A DNA stretch of 64,000 nt from Mercurialis annua (lineage: Eukaryota; Streptophyta; Magnoliopsida; Malpighiales; Euphorbiaceae), in NCBI RefSeq assembly GCF_937616625.2, contig NC_065574.1:12340501-12404500 (forward strand). Direction: 5' to 3'. Of the stretch, positions 13,370 to 23,822 are shown piece by piece. Made by a program: the position numbers and the translations under genes. The notes under the pieces are model-generated. The model saw only the letters and a program-made list of their open reading frames with translations. It made no database searches and was not told the origin of the DNA. The stretch's first letter is position 1. Every line of letters starts with the position of its first letter.

Positions 13370-14460
13370 TAACGTCTCTCCTCATCTTGTTTCCGTTTAC
13401 TCCTGAACCTGTTGTTACCTTTTTCTCTGTATCTTCTTCCAGAGGGTGATCTTTCATTCGTCCTTTCTCCATTCCTTCGGTCTGATGAGGATCCTTCCTC
13501 TATCTTTACACCGTGCCGGTTGACTATTTCCTTTTGTCCATCGTCCACCCTGATTTGTGTGTGTGCAATGGTCATCATCGTGGTGAAAGACCTTGGAGAT
13601 TTCACCAGTAACTCTTTTATGAGATCATAATTTGTGGTTCCATTGAGCAACACCGTATAAGCAATTTCCTGGTTCAGATCTTCAATCCGCATCGCCACCT
13701 TATTAAACCTTTCGACATACTTCCTGAGCGTCTCGCCATCTCTATATATGATGGCCAACAAATATGTTGATAACTTCTTCTGGGGGATACAGGCCACAAA
13801 CCGAGCTTGGAACAACCTCAGAATTGTTTGAATGTAAGCACCGATCCCGGTTTTAAACTCTGGTACCATTTTTGGGCCAGACTTTAGTGGTAGGAAAAAA
13901 TTTACACAACATGTGATCCAGTTTCGCCAGAACGTTAATCACCACCTGAAACTTGTGGACATGGCTTTTAAGACACCCTATACCATCGTATGCTTCCAGG
14001 TTCGGAGGATATTTGAATTTCGTGGGAAACTCGTGAGAAATGATGAAATCTGCCAAGGGGTGAGTCGCTGCGCAGGGAAATATCCACATCTTCGCATCTT
14101 ATACCAAGCCTACTCATGACTTGACAGACTTTCTCCTCTAGGTATTCTTCTTCATCCTTGGGACCAGGTGATTCACCCATCCATCGATCATCGTCTGGCA
14201 CCAGTATCGGGGTGCTCTGCTTCTTTGCTGAATTCTCAAGAACTTCTTCAATATGGATCGGCTCCTTCACCTTATCTACCGGGGAAGCCGACTTCTGGGC
14301 TTGCTGTTTTTTAGGCGTTGGTCCTTGAGATTGTTGTGACACTGTCTGCTTGATATTCTTAAGGAGGCTGGTTATTTCTAAGAATGCTTTGAACATTTCC
14401 TGGTTGCTGATGGGCTCATCTGCCGGTACTCCCATCAGATATCCATTCGGCGGATTCATT
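13370..14460 (-). pseudogene. Ty3/gypsy gag remnant with frameshifts
   Basis: Three minus-strand open stretches in different frames line up as one gag protein: 14459-13968 (acidic/basic linker with VPDDDRWMGESPGPKDEEEY), 14089-13853 (PLADFIISHEFPTKFKYP, AYDG.GCLKSHVHKFQ) and 13869-13204 (FQARFVACIPQKKLSTYLL, RDGETLRKYVERFNKVAMRI). Block three is the retrotransposon gag core (F...F....R..S.L....Q...ESLR.Y..RFN). At least two frameshifts join the blocks. It ends in an arginine-rich tail near 13380; no zinc knuckle, protease or polymerase follows. Confidence 0.85.
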
Positions 14461-14559
14461 CGTCTGACTGGTTGTGGATCAAGGCGCCCTCAGTATCTCT
14501 TGGGCGAGTCTAAGTTATTTAGGCGAAGCCTGGAGTCCGGTCATCTCTAGGTCGGTATC

Positions 14560-14920
14560 AATAACAAACATAAAAATTCATTTGAAAATGAACTTCAAAT
14601 AAAATTTATTTAAAAATAAAATGAATTTCACCATAAATTGAACCAAATACTACCTTAATATTCCAATCATATACAAATTAATATGTATAAACACCATAAC
14701 TGATTTTCGCAATTATCTTAATATTTTATTTATAATTTATTTTTGAAAAAAATAACATATTTTCTTCAGTCCATAATATTAGCCCTTTTTAAAAGGGAAG
14801 TTTAGGAGAATACCTAAAAAACTAAAATATTTGTAAATTTATCTCAAAAGCTGAAAGTTTATAAGCGTACCTAAAAAAATAAATATTTATTTTTTAACTC
14901 CGCAATTTATTTTTTTACTC
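14560..14920. other. AT-rich spacer, nothing recognised
   Basis: No gene, RNA or clear repeat seen between the gag remnant and the GTTTCAAA repeat field. Confidence 0.45.
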
Positions 14921-14929
14921 CGCAGTTTC

Positions 14930-15270
14930 TAACGGTTTCAAATACAGTTTCTAATAAAGTTTCAAACGGTTTATAACGGTTTCATAAAAATAGAGTTTCA
15001 AACGGTTTCAAATACAGTTTTAAAAAACACAATTTAAAAACTGTTTTATAAAAACTTTTCAAATAGAGTTTCTAATAGAGTTTCAAACGGTTTCAAATAG
15101 AGTTTCTAATAGAATTTCAAACGGTTTATAATGATTTCATAAAAATAGAGTTTCAAACAGTTTCAAATACAGTTTCTAATAGAGTTTCAAATGGTTTATA
15201 ACAGAGTATTTTTAAAAAACTTTGACATTTTTGAAACCGTTTCTAATACAGTTTCAAACAGTTTAAAAAA
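14930..15270. repeat. Degenerate GTTTCAAACGG / GTTTCTAATA tandem repeat field
   Basis: More than fifteen words of the type AGTTTCAAACGGTTTCAAAT, AGTTTCTAATAGAGTTTC and CGGTTTATAACGG follow one another with variable spacing. Both flanks carry GGAGTATTTTTG-like words (about 14890-14930 and 15270-15410). It may be the interior of an old fold-back element. No coding sense found. Confidence 0.7.
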
Positions 15271-15419
15271 AGCGGAGTATTTTTACAAAATTTTTCAGAG
15301 TAAAAAAAAAATTCGGATTAAAAAAATAAATTTTTTGAAAAAAAGGTAGACAAATAATTTTTCAAAAAACGGAGTATTTTTGTAAATATTTTGAAAAACG
15401 GAGTATTTTCTGCAAATTC

Positions 15420-16160
15420 CTCTTTTTAAAAGTACATTTGATCCATAATGTTTATCTTTTTAGGATATCAATAAAGTATTTTTTAAAAATATATCCTCTA
15501 TTAATAAATAATTATGAAACTAAAAACAATTAAACATAGATAAATTAGTAAAAATATATTTTCAATGCATTATATAATAACTAAAAATCTTTGAAATAGA
15601 GTTTTGGAAAAATATAACATGTTATTGCATAAAATGGTAGCTTTTCCTCACAAAAAGATAGTAGCTTAATCTCTCAACTAAACTTCACATGGTGGGAATA
15701 ATTCATATACCTTATAATTAATTAATAGTAAATAAGAACAAGAATCAGAGTTGGAGATCTGCAAACCAACTTTTTATTTATAGACGTGTCAACATGAAAA
15801 AGAAACATAGCATTGACTTTTTTTATTATTGTAAAAAGAGTCATCCGTGCCTTTAAAATTTAGCTATAGGATCAAATAAATGTTTAACGTCTAATTTTTT
15901 AAAAAATATATTCATAATATCTTGAAAATATGAATAACTAGACCTCAATTTAGATGCATAAATGAGAAGTTGGCAGTCTGGTTGATAATATCGGAAGAGT
16001 CTGGTTGTTCATTTTTTAAAATGTTAAGGGTATATTTGAATTTTTTTAAATATTTAGAGATTACTTGATCCTGGGTTTAGATTTTAAGGGTATAAATGAC
16101 TCTTTTTTTTTATTAGATAATTATAAAATGCTCCCACAATCTCAAAACACAACAAAAAAA
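15420..16160. other. Upstream region of the P450, no gene
   Basis: AT-rich spacer without frames. It ends in a poly-A run at about 16151-16164, where the promoter MITE has inserted. Confidence 0.45.
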
Positions 16161-16164
16161 AAAA

Positions 16165-16534
16165 GGGTTAATTCCTAAAAAAATCACGAACTTTACACGA
16201 AATTTCATTTTAATCATGACCTTTAAAAGTTGCCATTTAAAGGTACGAACTTTCATTTTGTTTCAAATCTATCATTTCAGTGTATTTTTGTTGATTAAAT
16301 TCTTCAATAAACCATTAATGAAAGACCCAAATTATAAATCGACCTTAAATCTTATTATCTTTTAGTTAGAGTATATAGGATTAGGAATTTTTGGTTCGAT
16401 AAAATACACTGGATTTTACTTTGGCGATAAATTTGAAACAAAATGAAAGTTCGTGCCTTTAAATGACAACTTTTAAAGTTCATGATTAAAATGAAACTTC
16501 GTGTAAAATTCGTGATTTTTTTAGGAATTAACCC
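16165..16534. mobile_element. Fold-back MITE in the CYP89A promoter
   Basis: Starts GGGTTAATTCCTAAAAAAAT and ends with its complement. Arms of about 105 bp pair almost throughout, including CACGAACTTTACACGAAATT, AATCATGACCTTTAAAAGTT and GAACTTTCATTTTGTTTCAA. It sits in an A-run (nine A on each side), so the target duplication cannot be proved. The ends resemble GGCTTAATTACTTAAAAACC of the nested elements at 25.7 kb. Its right end is 22 bp from the TATA box and 73 bp from the P450 start codon. Confidence 0.85.
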
Positions 16535-16556
16535 AAAAAAAAATACCAAACCTTAG

Positions 16557-16564
16557 TATAAAAT
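16557..16564 (+). promoter_or_regulatory. Probable TATA box of CYP89A
   Basis: TATAAAAT about 44-51 bp before the ATG, giving a likely transcription start near 16588 and a very short leader. It is the first good TATA upstream of the open frame. Confidence 0.55.
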
Positions 16565-16607
16565 CATCATGTATTCTTAGAACACAAGAATACATAGTTC
16601 TTCAACA

Positions 16608-18137
16608 ATGGAGTTTTATATCATACTCCTCATCTCTTTATGTCTATGTCTTCTTCTAAAACCACTCATCACTCTTCTTCTTCCTTCATCGAAACCCACC
16701 ATTAATCTTCCACCAGGACCTTCCAAATTCGCACTTTTATCCAAATTTTTGGTGGGTAGAAGATCCTTTTATGAGTTAGGTCCTATTGTTTCTAGCCTAC
16801 GTAAAAAATATGGCCAGCTTATTACTGTCCATCTTGGTTCTCAGCCTACTATTTTCATCACCAACAATGTTCTTGCTCACCAAGCTCTTATACAAAACGG
16901 AGCGGTTTTCGCGGATCGTCCGCCCTCCATTAACAGCCTTATTGTTAGTAATTCAAAGAAAATCATCAGTAAATCTCCTTATGGACCTGTGTGGCGTGCG
17001 CTCCGTCGAAATCTTACGTCAGGCGTTCTTCATCCTGCGCAGCTTAGATCTTTCTCCCGTATTCGAAAACGAGTTCTGAATAATCTGATTCATGGACTTC
17101 AAAATGAATCTAATCTGAAGAAAGATGTTTATGTTGAAGATCATTTTCGTCATGCTGTGTTTTCGCTGCTGATTCTTTTATGCTGCGGAGAGAGTGGTAC
17201 TGATAAGCTGATTTTAGATGTAGAAAATGCGCAGATAAGACTTTTCAAGAGCTTTCCGAGGTTCATGATTTTCATTATGATGCCGAGGTTGGGGAAGTTA
17301 TTGTTCAAGAAACTATGGAAGGAGCTTAACGAGATTGTGACTGGTTTCGATGTTGCTATAGTTCCTCTGATCGAAATGCGGAAGCAAGAATTACAGCAAA
17401 GCTCACGAAACGACGGAGAACAACAACACAGTTTCTACGTCGACACGTTACTAAATCTCCAAGTTCCCGGAGAAGAAGAGAACATTTCAGAAGCAGACGT
17501 TCTTGGATTATGCAATGAATTCATAGCTGCCGGAACAGACACAACAATGCTTTCTCTAGAGTGGATCATGGCGAACCTCGTTAAATATCCGCTCATACAA
17601 TCCAAGATTCTCGACGAAATAAAACAAGTTATAGGCGAGAATGATTTCAAAGAAGACACGATCAAAGAAGAAGATTTACAGAAGATGACATATCTAAAAG
17701 CGGTGATTCTTGAAGGTTTAAGGAGGCACCCGCCCGGATACGCGCTAGCTACGCCCCATTCCGTGACGGAGGATGTTCAGTTAGGCGGCTACACGGTTCC
17801 TAAAGGGACTGCTGCAAATTTCTTGATTGCTGATATGGGAAGAGACCCGAATATTTGGGAAGATCCTATGGAGTTCAAGCCGGAAAGGTTCTTGAAGCAA
17901 GTAGATTACGATGTTACTGGGACTAGAGAGATTAAAATGATGCCGTTTGGTGCTGGAAGAAGGGTTTGTCCTGGGTATGGATTGGCTATGCTGCATTTGG
18001 AGTATCTGGTGGCTAATTTGGTTTGGCATTTTGAATGGAAATCGGTTGATGGTGAAGAGGTTGATCTTACTGAAAAACATGGCATCACTCTCTCTATGAA
18101 GAATCCTTTACGTGTTCATTTATCTCCTCGATTTTAA
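16608..18137 (+). CDS. CYP89A: Cytochrome P450, CYP89A subfamily
   Basis: Single exon, 509 residues, the usual size and intronless layout of CYP89A genes. It begins with a hydrophobic membrane anchor (about residues 3-27) and a proline-rich hinge LPPGPSK, so it should sit on the ER membrane facing the cytosol. Catalytic motifs are intact: oxygen-binding I-helix AAGTDTT (307-313), K-helix EGLR (369-372), PERF (about 424-427) and the haem loop PFGAGRRVCPG with the cysteine ligand at about 454. Long family blocks such as WIMANLVKYP, YLKAVILEGLRRHPPG, SVTEDVQLGGYTVPKG and MMPFGAGRRVCPGYGLAMLH point to CYP89A. The best-studied member, Arabidopsis CYP89A9, oxidises chlorophyll catabolites during senescence; whether this copy does so is unknown. 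It appears functional. Confidence 0.93.
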   Translation: MEFYIILLISLCLCLLLKPLITLLLPSSKPTINLPPGPSKFALLSKFLVGRRSFYELGPIVSSLRKKYGQLITVHLGSQPTIFITNNVLAHQALIQNGAVFADRPPSINSLIVSNSKKIISKSPYGPVWRALRRNLTSGVLHPAQLRSFSRIRKRVLNNLIHGLQNESNLKKDVYVEDHFRHAVFSLLILLCCGESGTDKLILDVENAQIRLFKSFPRFMIFIMMPRLGKLLFKKLWKELNEIVTGFDVAIVPLIEMRKQELQQSSRNDGEQQHSFYVDTLLNLQVPGEEENISEADVLGLCNEFIAAGTDTTMLSLEWIMANLVKYPLIQSKILDEIKQVIGENDFKEDTIKEEDLQKMTYLKAVILEGLRRHPPGYALATPHSVTEDVQLGGYTVPKGTAANFLIADMGRDPNIWEDPMEFKPERFLKQVDYDVTGTREIKMMPFGAGRRVCPGYGLAMLHLEYLVANLVWHFEWKSVDGEEVDLTEKHGITLSMKNPLRVHLSPRF

Positions 18138-18246
18138 TTATTTACTACCATTTATAGGCTTGGTTTTTGTGGGATTTAATGTTTTTATTCTGTATCCATT
18201 TTGTTATATTGTGAAGTCTTTTTTTTCTTATTGAAAGTTGTATCAA

Positions 18247-18597
18247 CAAAAAAAAAACTACCTTTTAGCTCCGTTTCAGTTGCACCTTGACGTTACAATT
18301 TTATCAGCTGCACCCAAATTTGCACCTTTGGATTTCAATTTCATCCTTAAAATTAAATTGGACTCTTTTTCACTCGAGAAAAAATCATAAAAACCTTTAT
18401 AATTATAGAATACTCGTTTAAACTCTTTTCCACACAAAAAGTTAAAAATGGATGACTTATTTTAACTTTTTCCAAACGGATAAGAGATCAATTTAGTACT
18501 TGAGAGTGGAATTGAAACTCAAAGGTCGGAATTTGGGTGTAGCTGACAAAATTGCAACGCCAGTGTGCATTTGAAAAGGGGCGGGGTTTTTTTGGTG
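18247..18597. mobile_element. Fold-back MITE just 3' of CYP89A
   Basis: Left arm words TTACAATTTTATCAGCTGCA, CACCCAAATTTGCACCTTTG and TTTCAATTTCATCC pair with the right arm (reverse: TTGCAATTTTGTCAGCTACA, CACCCAAATTCCGACCTTTG). Ends are A-rich and the exact limits and target duplication are unclear. A related lone arm is at about 4285-4400. Confidence 0.7.
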
Positions 18598-18618
18598 ATT
18601 AAACCTTTAGTTTTTATC

Positions 18619-18913
18619 TTTTTTTTTAACAGAGATAGAACTACACTATTACAAACAAACTATAGATATACTATTATTTACAAATTTAAACGCCATTCAC
18701 GCCATCCACATCGTTTACGTTGAATGCATCGCTATTCCAAACTCGCCAAACATGGCGGACGATGCCGCAGCCGCTTGCTTCTGACGCTTCGAGCCTTCCT
18801 CCAAATATTCTTCAATATCTTCATCTTCTTTTGTCCATAAGGAGATTCGAACTCACGCCCCCTTAGATTTGATGCCTCACTCCTTAGCCAACTGAGCTAG
18901 AGGTCATTGGCTA
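18619..18913 (-). mobile_element. tRNA-derived SINE with mRNA-like body
   Basis: Read on the minus strand it starts AGCCAATGACCTC, then the RNA polymerase III A box TAGCTCAGTTGGC (18899-18887) and B box GAGTTCGAATCTC (18854-18842), a complete tRNA-like head. Next comes a body with an open frame of about 41 codons (18838-18715) ending in TAA, then an AT-rich 3' UTR-like part and an A-rich tail. It is flanked by a perfect 18-bp target duplication, AAACCTTTAGTTTTTATC (18601-18618 and 18914-18931), proof of LINE-type retrotransposition. The body encodes an acidic then Lys/Arg/Gln- and Ala-rich peptide (KEDEDIEEYLEEGSKRQKQ, AAAASSAMFGEFG) that I cannot assign. Confidence 0.85.
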
Positions 18914-18982
18914 AAACCTTTAGTTTTTATCACAATAATATTTTGTGTTTTTTTTTCTTATTTACTAAAATACGATGAAAAT

Positions 18983-19299
18983 TAGGGGTGAGCATTCGAT
19001 CCATTCGGCTAATTGAATTAACCATTCGACGGATTAGTTAAAATTGAACCGACCAAATAAGAAATTTTAAACCGAAAATCGAACAGATCGAGTAAGAAAG
19101 AAAAAAAATTAAAACCAAATCGACCGATCGAATAGATCGGTTAATTTGGATAATTTAATATTCAAATCGAACCGATAACTGAACAACCAGAATTCTTTTA
19201 TATTAAAACAGAACCGACTAAACTTTAAACTTTAACCGAAACAAACTCATCGAAAGTTATGTTTGATCGTTTAATTCGTCGATTTTTTGCTCACCCCTA
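18983..19299. mobile_element. hAT-type MITE
   Basis: Ends TAGGGGTGAGCA and TGCTCACCCCTA are perfect inverted repeats of the common plant hAT MITE type. Flanks ATGAAAAT (18975-18982) and ATCAAAAT (19300-19307) agree at 7 of 8 positions. The interior is rich in TCGAACCGA-like words, as usual for this group. Confidence 0.88.
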
Positions 19300-19309
19300 A
19301 TCAAAATTA

Positions 19310-19734
19310 GCCATGATCATTATTTATTGTAATTTAATGTCCGAGAGGGCAGTAATAACAATAAAATAAATTAAATACTTGGAAGTTTTTGATGTTGTTT
19401 ACTTTTACAAATCTCTCTCTATCTAATAGTACTAAAGTGATATTACTTCTACTTTTTCTGGCCCTGTAAGTCTTATTTTTGTCTACATTATACCTCTTTG
19501 CATTAATATTTGTTGTACGACTGGAAATTTAAGTCAAGAATGGTTGCATCGTAGTTGATCTGTTGAGAGAGTATGCTACTCTTTTTATCAAAATAAAATA
19601 AATGGTAGAGGTTATCTCTCCCGTAGCTGTGATACATTACAATAAATCACAACGAGTCTAATAAATTTGTGTACATGGTGTAGCTTCAGGGATCATTTTA
19701 GGACCAAGTTAGGGGCCATGTAGGAGTCATTTTA
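19310..19734. other. Intergenic DNA, nothing recognised
   Basis: No coding frame, RNA gene or clear repeat. The right end carries the left target-site copy GTCATTTTA of the next element. Confidence 0.45.
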
Positions 19735-20556
19735 GGATTAATAATTACCTATCAACTTTGATTTTTGGTCTTTTATACCGTAGACTCTCTAGATTTCAAA
19801 AACTATCGGTCAATCCCTTAAGTTATATGGTGGACTCATCATGGCCCTTCCCTCAAAAAAATCCGTTAACTTTATCAAAAATGATGAGCTAAAAGAATTA
19901 ATGACGGCGCCACGTCATATGTTTTATCACCAAAAATCCAAAATATTTAAAATATCCTAAAATTTAGTTAACAAATTTAAAAAATCTAACACAAACAAAC
20001 CAAATCCAACCACTCAACCCCTAACCTCATCCACCGTTTTTTAGTCACCATCTCCCACCGACCGCCGAAATTTTTTATTCGGCAGTCTTCTCCGAGCTGT
20101 TTTTCCATGGAAGTACAGATCCATGTTATTCCCTTGTTCTTTCATGGTCCCATGGAGGAACGACCGGAGTTGACTGCCGGAATTTTTTTCCGGCGGTTGG
20201 TAGGAGGCAGTGACTAGAAAACGATGGGTGGGGATGAGGAGTTGAGTGGTTGGATTGGGTTGAGTTTAGTTGGTTAAATTTTAAATTTTTTGTAATTAAA
20301 TTTTAATAGTTTTAAGAATATTTTGAGTGTTTTAAATTTTTTTGCATTGTTAGTGATATGGAAGATGACATGGCACCGCCAGTTTTTTTATTTTGAATGA
20401 CAGCTCATCGCTTTTGATAAAGTTAAGAGATTTTTTTGACGAAGGGTCATGGTAATTGACGCTACATAACTTAGAAAATTTCTGCTCGTTTTTAAACTCA
20501 TAGGATTTACTAGTGTAAAAAGGCCAAAAATTAGAGTTCATAGGTGATTACTAGCC
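19735..20556. mobile_element. Fold-back (Mutator-like) element, 822 bp
   Basis: Nearly the whole element is one large imperfect hairpin. Ends are GGATTAATAATTACCTATCA and the complement of AGGTGATTACTAGCC; further paired blocks include ATCAAAAATGATGAGCT against AGCTCATCGCTTTTGAT and, at the centre, CCGACCGCCGAAATTTTTT against AATTTTTTTCCGGCGGTTGG. Flanks GTCATTTTA (19726-19734) and GTTATTTTA (20557-20565) agree at 8 of 9 positions. No transposase. The centre is similar to that of the element at about 62116-62905. Confidence 0.85.
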
Positions 20557-20569
20557 GTTATTTTAGTGG

Positions 20570-21735
20570 TTGTTTGAGGAATAGTTTTTTTGAAAAAATT
20601 TGAAGAGTCTTTTAATGACATGTTTCTGGCCACATTTTTTTAAAAATATTTACAGTTATATTCCTGTAGAAAAGAAGTATATAGGCAATAGCCACACCGA
20701 CTATTACAATTACACATCCCTTCGCTTCTTTTAGTACACTGTTCTAATATTTTAGAGTTCATGTTTCTGCAACTAATGCTAAAAGATTTTATAAAATGTA
20801 TGTTAACATTTTAAATTCGTTGTTATATTACCTACAAAATCGAGAGACAACATGACAGTAATAATGTCACATTAATAAATGCAACTGCAACTTACATAAA
20901 AAAAAAAATATAACTTAATAAAATACACCTTAGGACATCTCCAATAGCGAATAATTATACAACGTAACGGTCACGTCACGTCATTAATAAAACAAACCAA
21001 TGAATCGTTAGTCATGTGCAAATGTTTAATGATAAAAAAATAAGTAATAAATAAAGATTTCCTATCGCAAATGATTATTGGCTTGTTGTAAAAATGACGT
21101 GACACATCCGTTGTGTGAGATAAACACTCATCCAATAGCACATCAAATTATAATTTGGTGTATAAATCATCTCCAATAGTACTCTATATCTAACTCTATT
21201 ATAGTATATTTTATTTTTTTTACTCTATATTTAGAGTCACTCTATTACAGTGAACTTTAAAATAGAGTACTATTAGAGATAAAATAGAGTACTCTATTAT
21301 AGTGTATCTTTATTATAAAGAAATTTATTAAACATTTGTTAGTTTTTGTTACGATATAATCCGAATAAACATGTTCAATTTAATTGGAAATTTGAATAAG
21401 TAACATTAAATAAAATAGATTTGCATTAATTAATTCAACAATTTATAAATAAAATTTATACCTCATGTTTCTACTCTATTTTCATTACAAAGATGTATAT
21501 TAATGTTTTTCATTATTTAATAAATATTTTTTTTATTTTTTAAATGAATATATATATATATTGTATATTTAAAAGTATATGAACATATTTAAAAAATATA
21601 TTATTAAAATTGAAAATATTTTTTATTATAAATAAATATATAGACATGTATTGAATATTTATGGGTGTAAGTATAAAATATTTAAATAATATATTGAGTA
21701 AAAATATACTGAAAATATTTTTTAGTGTAAAAAAT
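20570..21735. repeat. Intergenic DNA with a second small MITE copy
   Basis: At about 20953-21118 arms with ACAACGTAACGGTCACGTCA and ATGACGTGACACATCCGTTG pair, a relative of the 2450-2614 MITE. At 21166-21310 is a run of CTCTATT / AATAGAG words that pair with each other, a small fold-back of its own. The rest is AT-rich with nothing recognised. Confidence 0.55.
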
Positions 21736-21736
21736 A

Positions 21737-21997
21737 CTCCTTCAATTTTTTTTAACTGTCACTTCAGGCAAATGTATTTTTTCATTAATAGTTGTCCATT
21801 TATAGAATTAAGATGGTTTTAATCTTTATTTTCTAAATTTATCCATGCCTAATAATTGACTCTATACTTTACTTTAGAAAGCATTTATTAACCAGTGGGG
21901 TTATATTAATATTTTTCTTTGTAATGTAAGACAAAATGAGCATTGTCTTGGTATGTGTAATTTTTTCTAAATGGACAACTAAAAAAAATGAAGGGAA
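21737..21997. mobile_element. Old Stowaway-like MITE
   Basis: Ends CTCCTTCAATTTTTTTTAAC and the complement of GTTGTCC...AAAAAAAATGAAGGGAA, flanked by TA. More diverged than the pair at 9.7-10.3 kb. Confidence 0.65.
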
Positions 21998-22281
21998 TAT
22001 ATTAATTATTGGAAATGAAACACTCTAAAGCGGAATTTTAATGTAAGATTGACGTTATTTTAGCTCCAACTTACATGAAAATACATACAACTTAATAAAG
22101 AAAACACGTCTTAATGTGTATTTAGCTAAAATATCGAAAAAATCAATTTTAAAAAACATTAAAAAATCTCAACTGAGCCATTGTCTATTTTAGGGATTTA
22201 AATATTTTTTGACTCCAACTATAAGGGTCAATCTGAACCTTTTGCTTAATAATTATATGAAGAAAACCAATAAATAAAAAT

Positions 22282-23613
22282 GAACAAAGGATCAATTCAC
22301 CCCCTCAACTTGGCACGAAATATCAAATGAGTCATTCTCGCCCCTTTTGGTACAAACAGACCCAAAAGTTGCATTTTCAGCTCAAATCAACCCCTCTGAC
22401 ACAAAAAGAGAGTGGAATTATCTAATTAAAAAAAATTAACTCTAATTAACTCTAATTGACCTTAATTAAAATCCTAATTCATTCTAATTAACTAAAACTC
22501 TAATTAATAAAAATTTAGGGATCTCTTCTACCCTTTATTCTAATTAAAAATAATTAACCTTAACTAAACCCTAATTAGACCTACTTAGCCCTAATTAATT
22601 AAAATCCTAATCTACAGCCACGGCTGCCTCCTTCCGCCGGGAACCTTCTCTTGCCGTCAATTTCTGCCGGATCTGCCGCATCTGGGTTCGTCGGTTTGTC
22701 TTCAACATCAACATCCTTCCAAAATCAAATTATCCCCATTCAACATCATATTATCATTCCAAAATCCCCAATGGATCTGCAATACAATCTCAAAAGATTT
22801 GAGGCAAAACAGAAAATCAATTAAACAAATTATGAGAAAACCATAAATAAAAAAATTAGAATCGTAAAAACCTTTACCATTTGCTGCCAGTGAACGCTGC
22901 TCCCCGTACAACACAGCTCCTCGTTCAACACTGTTTGCCATCATGTTGCTGCACTTCATTTTTTTCGCTCGTTCATTATCTTGCAGCAGCAAAGGCGACT
23001 CTGACTGGGGTTCCTTTCTACTGTTGTGAGATGAACGAGCCGTTCGTCTCAGCAGCGGAGATAAACCCAACTCAGTTCGCCTCCACTGCTGCGAGACGAA
23101 CGCGTCTCAACAGCAGAAATGAACCCAGATCGGTTCGTCTCCGCTGCTGTGACACATAGATGGACTTGACTGCGAATACGACGGGATGAAGTTCAGGTGG
23201 CTGCCGGTGGAAGGAGAATTTAAGAAATGAAAAAAAAATCACTTGACGGCGATGATTTTTAAGAAAATGGGAAGATGAAAGGTAGGGTGGAAAAAAGATA
23301 AAAAGAATCCCTAAATGTTTATTTAAAAAATTAAATGATTTTTGAACTTTTAAAATTATAGGGATATAATTAATTTTGCAAACAATTATGGGTCAATTTA
23401 AATATTAAATAAAATGTTAAGCATCTTTTTAGATATTTTTCCATTTCAAAATGGAGAGTGTTATACACTCACCGGGGTGCGACTAGGCAAGGGCTGTTGA
23501 GGGTCCTTTTTGAGCTAAAAACGCAACTTTTGGGTTTGTTTGTACCAAAAGCGGCGAGAATGACTTATTTGATATTTCGTGCCAAGTTGAGGGGGTGAAT
23601 TGATCCTTTGTTC
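22282..23613. mobile_element. Fold-back (Mutator-like) element of the GAACAAAGG group
   Basis: Ends GAACAAAGGATCAATTCACC and its exact complement; arms of about 120 bp contain CCCTCAACTTGGCACGAAAT and GGTACAAACAGACCCAAAAG. A perfect 10-bp target duplication AAATAAAAAT flanks it (22272-22281, 23614-23623). Inside, TTAA-rich arms surround a GC-rich core (about 22890-23160) made of related inverted words such as CGAGACGAACGCGTCTC and GAACGAGCCGTTCGTCTC. The short frames across the core change frame with each palindrome and do not look like a protein. It ends 209 bp before the IES6 start codon. Confidence 0.9.
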
Positions 23614-23822
23614 AAATAAAAATACCGTAAAAACCCTAATCTAATTAACACCTAAAAACTTCTTCAAAAAAAAAATTAACACCTAAAAACACAATTCTTT
23701 CAAACACCCAAATCAGTGAGTGAGCATTATTCATTAATCTAAATTGGGTTGTTTGATTTTACACTGAATTAAATTGGGTAATCTTCAGTTTTTCAAATCG
23801 GTGTCAGCAATTAAAGAAAAAA

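Noticed and set aside
18842..18913. tRNA gene on the minus strand
   Set aside because: A and B boxes are good, but the acceptor stem does not close and an 18-bp target duplication and A-tail frame a longer unit, so it is a SINE head.
22708..23159. Opposing frames of 120 and 92 codons
   Set aside because: They cross the inverted-word core of the 22282-23613 fold-back element and have no family features.
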